This document shows positions 13,773 to 15,540 of a DNA stretch of 15,540 nucleotides, piece by piece (positions within the stretch are counted from its first letter, which is position 1; the number at the start of each line of letters is the position of its first letter). The stretch comes from an uncultured Oscillospiraceae bacterium (GTDB taxonomy: Bacteria > Bacillota > Clostridia > Oscillospirales > Oscillospiraceae). The notes under the pieces are model-generated. The model was not told the origin of the DNA. It did not search any database and was given only the letters and a program-made list of their open reading frames with translations. The position numbers and the translations under genes were made by a program. The stretch covers positions 1-15,540 of the forward strand of contig CAJUKT010000113.1 in assembly GCA_910587255.1 (NCBI GenBank), given 5' to 3'.

Positions 13773-14108
13773 TTACAGCGCGCCGATGGTGGTCAAAATC
13801 TCCTTTGCAAAAGCGATCATAAGGCCACCGAACAGGCACAGGAAGCCCTGGGTGCGCTGGCTGGCGTCGTGGGACTGGATGGACATACCCACCTGGACAA
13901 TGCCCCAGCCCAGCACGATCACGCCCACGGCCTTGATGATGGAGAAGATGAAGTCGGAGAGGTTGTTCACGATGGACAGCGGATCGCCGCTGGCGGCAAA
14001 GGCCGGACAGGTCAGGGCGGCGCAGAGGGTCAGGGTCAGAACGGCGGTGAAGTAGCGGCGCTTGGCCCGGCGCTGGCGGGCGGTGATGGTTTCAACGGTC
14101 TTTTTCAT
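13773..14108 (-). CDS. Maff2-family small membrane protein (VirB2-like pilin candidate)
   Basis: A 111-residue protein: a basic N-terminus (RQRRAKRRYF), a signal-peptide hydrophobic stretch ending in CPAFA near residue 38, and two membrane helices near 52-75 (IFSIIKAVGVIVLGWGIVQVG) and 88-104. This short two-helix layout after a signal peptide is that of Maff2 mobile-element proteins and of VirB2-type pilins. ATG 14108 has GAGGAGG about 9 bases upstream, which is why the upstream in-frame ATG at 14129 is not used. It overlaps the end of the coupling-protein gene by 17 bp. The GC hairpin after it may raise its mRNA level, which suits a subunit needed in many copies. Confidence 0.88.
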   Translation of the reverse strand: MKKTVETITARQRRAKRRYFTAVLTLTLCAALTCPAFAASGDPLSIVNNLSDFIFSIIKAVGVIVLGWGIVQVGMSIQSHDASQRTQGFLCLFGGLMIAFAKEILTTIGAL

Positions 14109-15399
14109 TGGATAGTTCCTCCTCGTCAATGATGATAATATTGTCCAGGCCCTCGAACGGCAGGCTCAAATCCTCCTGCGCGAAGGTCAGGCCGGGATGA
14201 TGGATGTAGGGGGCGGCCCCGCCGTCCTCGGTCAGCTTGATATTGGGGTGCTTGAGAATGTCGTACTTCTTGTCAATGACCGGCCTCTCGCCCCGAATAA
14301 AGACGATGGCGTAGGCGTTGTCCATGGCCCGTACTTCATCGGGCGTGAGTAATTCGCGGCCCGTCTGCTGGTACGATGTAGAGCTGGAACCGTGGGAGCC
14401 CTTGGAAATACTGCGGTTCCGGGTGTCCAGCGTCTCCTTGCCCAGCATTTCAGAAATGTACTTGTGCGTACTTTGCTCGTTTCCACCGAGATAGACCAGC
14501 GTATCCGCGTTGCCCATCAGCCCCTCCCAATCGTCTTTGAACAGGGCTTTCAGGGCGGAGATATTTTGCAGGACGATGGTGGACATGATGTTGCGGGAGC
14601 GCATGGTGGCCTGGAGCTTGCCAAAGTCGTCCGGCAGGGAGACGTTGCAGAACTCGTCCATCATCAGCCGGACCGGGACGGGCAGCGCCCCCTGGTGTAC
14701 CTTGTCCGCCTGATAGTAGAGGGCCTGAAACGCGCAGGTGTAGAGCATACCCACGAGGTAGTTAAATGTGCCGTCATTGTCGGGGATGATGGCAAAGACG
14801 GCCTGTTTGCGGTCCCCCATCATGCCCAGCTCCATATCGTCTCGCGTGGTGATGCCGACGATCTGCGGAAGGATGAACGCGGACAGCCGGACGGCGGCGG
14901 ACAGAAGAATACTTTTCGCGGTTTTGCCGGCGGCTTGCTTGAAAATTTTGTATTCCCGCACAGCGATGTGCGCCGGGTCCTCCTCCTCCAGCGCCTCAAA
15001 GAGCAGGTCCAGGGGGGATTGGAAGTCGTCGCTGTCCTCCCTGGCCCCGCCGTTCTCAATCATATACATGACCATCTCAAAGTTTTGCTCCTCCGGGGGC
15101 GCTTCATGGAGCAGATAGAGGATCAGGGCGGTGTCCAGGGCAATTTCGCTTTTCTCCCAAAACGGGTCATTGTTGCTGGCGTTCTTGGGGGTGGTGTTGC
15201 GGATCAGGTTATGCACCAGCTTCATGGCGTCCTTGTCATCCCGGATATAGGGGAAGGGGTTAAAGGCGTCGGAGTTGGCCGGGTCGATCAGGTCAAAAAC
15301 CTTGATAACATAGCCCCTCTGAATGAGCAGCGGAGCCACGGCCCGCAGCATTTCCCCCTTGGGATCAGTCACCAAAAAACTGCAATTCGCCTGCATCAA
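14092..15399 (-). CDS. virD4: VirD4/TraG-type coupling protein, 3' exon (interrupted by a group II intron)
   Basis: 435 residues of a type IV coupling protein, the ATPase that brings the relaxase-DNA complex to the channel. It begins with LMQANCSFLVTDPKGE, which in the family directly follows the Walker A segment. Then come DPANSDAFNPF, NDPFWEKSE, Walker B RLMMDEF (about 244-250 of this exon), the QATMRSRNIMSTIVLQNISAL block, and the C-terminal LLTPDEVRAMDNAYAIVFIRGERP. The N-terminal membrane anchor and Walker A are absent because a group II intron interrupts the gene just upstream. The frame stays open into the intron up to a GTG at 15516, but those 39 residues are intron sequence. Exon 2 may begin at 15401 instead, depending on the exact splice site. 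Confidence 0.92.
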   Translation of the reverse strand: MMQANCSFLVTDPKGEMLRAVAPLLIQRGYVIKVFDLIDPANSDAFNPFPYIRDDKDAMKLVHNLIRNTTPKNASNNDPFWEKSEIALDTALILYLLHEAPPEEQNFEMVMYMIENGGAREDSDDFQSPLDLLFEALEEEDPAHIAVREYKIFKQAAGKTAKSILLSAAVRLSAFILPQIVGITTRDDMELGMMGDRKQAVFAIIPDNDGTFNYLVGMLYTCAFQALYYQADKVHQGALPVPVRLMMDEFCNVSLPDDFGKLQATMRSRNIMSTIVLQNISALKALFKDDWEGLMGNADTLVYLGGNEQSTHKYISEMLGKETLDTRNRSISKGSHGSSSTSYQQTGRELLTPDEVRAMDNAYAIVFIRGERPVIDKKYDILKHPNIKLTEDGGAAPYIHHPGLTFAQEDLSLPFEGLDNIIIIDEEELSNEKDR

Positions 15400-15540
15400 A
15401 TGTGAGGTAGGCACCGCCGCGCCATACTGGTTTTCGCCAGCGGTCTCGGCGGAGCCGCCTCCAGAACCGGACTTACACGTCTCCGCGTATCCGGCTCCAA
15501 GCGCAATCACCGTCACGGTTCTTGAGCAAGTGTAGACTGA
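15400..15540 (-). mobile_element. 3' end of a second group II intron (runs off the window)
   Basis: On the minus strand a canonical domain V (15464-15497) is followed by a domain VI-like stem, where GGAGGC pairs with GCCTACC leaving a bulged A. The intron then ends in ...CCTCAC or ...CCTCACAT, both allowed by the AY rule (end at 15402 or 15400). Family conservation of the coupling protein resumes exactly there. The 5' part, any intron-encoded protein and exon 1 lie beyond the right edge. Domain V differs clearly from that of intron 1, so this is a different intron. Confidence 0.88.
15464..15497 (-). ncRNA. Group II intron domain V (intron 2)
   Basis: 34 nt. The lower stem GAGCCGGA pairs with TCCGGTTC (8 bp) and contains the AGC catalytic triad. 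There is a 2-nt AG bulge, an upper stem TACGCG/CGTGTA, and a GAGA (GNRA) tetraloop. All features are canonical. Confidence 0.93.

Noticed and set aside
14392..15405. Long plus-strand open frame opposite the coupling protein
   Set aside because: Shadow of the coupling-protein gene, with the same low-complexity GVQV-type composition; no supported function.
15400..15516. First 39 residues of the open frame reaching into 15516 as part of the coupling protein
   Set aside because: This DNA forms group II intron domains V and VI, and coupling-protein homology starts only at 15399-15401.

Overview
The window is most likely part of an integrative and conjugative element (ICE) from a Gram-positive gut-type clostridium (Oscillospiraceae/Lachnospiraceae-like). 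The evidence is a minus-strand block of Firmicutes type IV secretion genes: a VirD4/TraG coupling protein, a Maff2-type pilin-like protein, a VirB6/TrbL-like protein, PrgI, VirB4, and a membrane-anchored NlpC/P60 (C40) peptidase. Shine-Dalgarno sites are strong, GTG/TTG starts are common, and the transfer block is visibly GC-rich. The left 2.5 kb and two inserted segments are lower in GC.

Layout. Positions 1-1780 hold a minus-strand accessory set: a partial TetR regulator at the window edge, then HU, a DUF3795 protein and a VOC/glyoxalase-like protein as one tightly packed operon behind a consensus sigma-A promoter. Positions 1866-2898 hold a SLOG (DUF1273/YpsA-like) protein divergent from a small XRE regulator. 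Positions 2921-3870 hold a PAPS-reductase-like ATP-pyrophosphatase and a terminator. Positions 3908-8828 hold the C40 peptidase gene, split by a complete 2.7-kb group II intron carrying a reverse transcriptase/maturase. A small plus-strand gene (8928-9497) resembles only the N-terminal domain of IS1182-type transposases. Positions 9572-15399 hold VirB4, PrgI, VirB6, the pilin and the coupling protein. One AT-rich plus-strand four-helix membrane-protein gene is embedded head-to-head with prgI and tail-to-tail with virB6. The window ends inside the 3' end of a second group II intron that interrupts the coupling-protein gene.

The most unusual structure is a family of five identical-arm palindromes at 1866, 2874, 3874, 9535 and 13693. 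Each has a 12-nt arm, one variable centre base, and the complementary arm. All five share a one-sided TCGA(C) flank, so all have the same orientation, and they lie at or next to the 3' ends of minus-strand genes. They divide the element into cargo and transfer modules. I do not recognise this family, and it is the best candidate here for something undescribed.

How the parts would work together (inference): the coupling protein, VirB4, VirB6, PrgI, pilin and C40 peptidase would build the DNA-transfer channel and open the cell wall. Two of these genes can give full-length protein only if a group II intron splices. The plus-strand membrane protein and the SLOG, PAPS-like, HU and VOC genes look like cargo or accessory functions.
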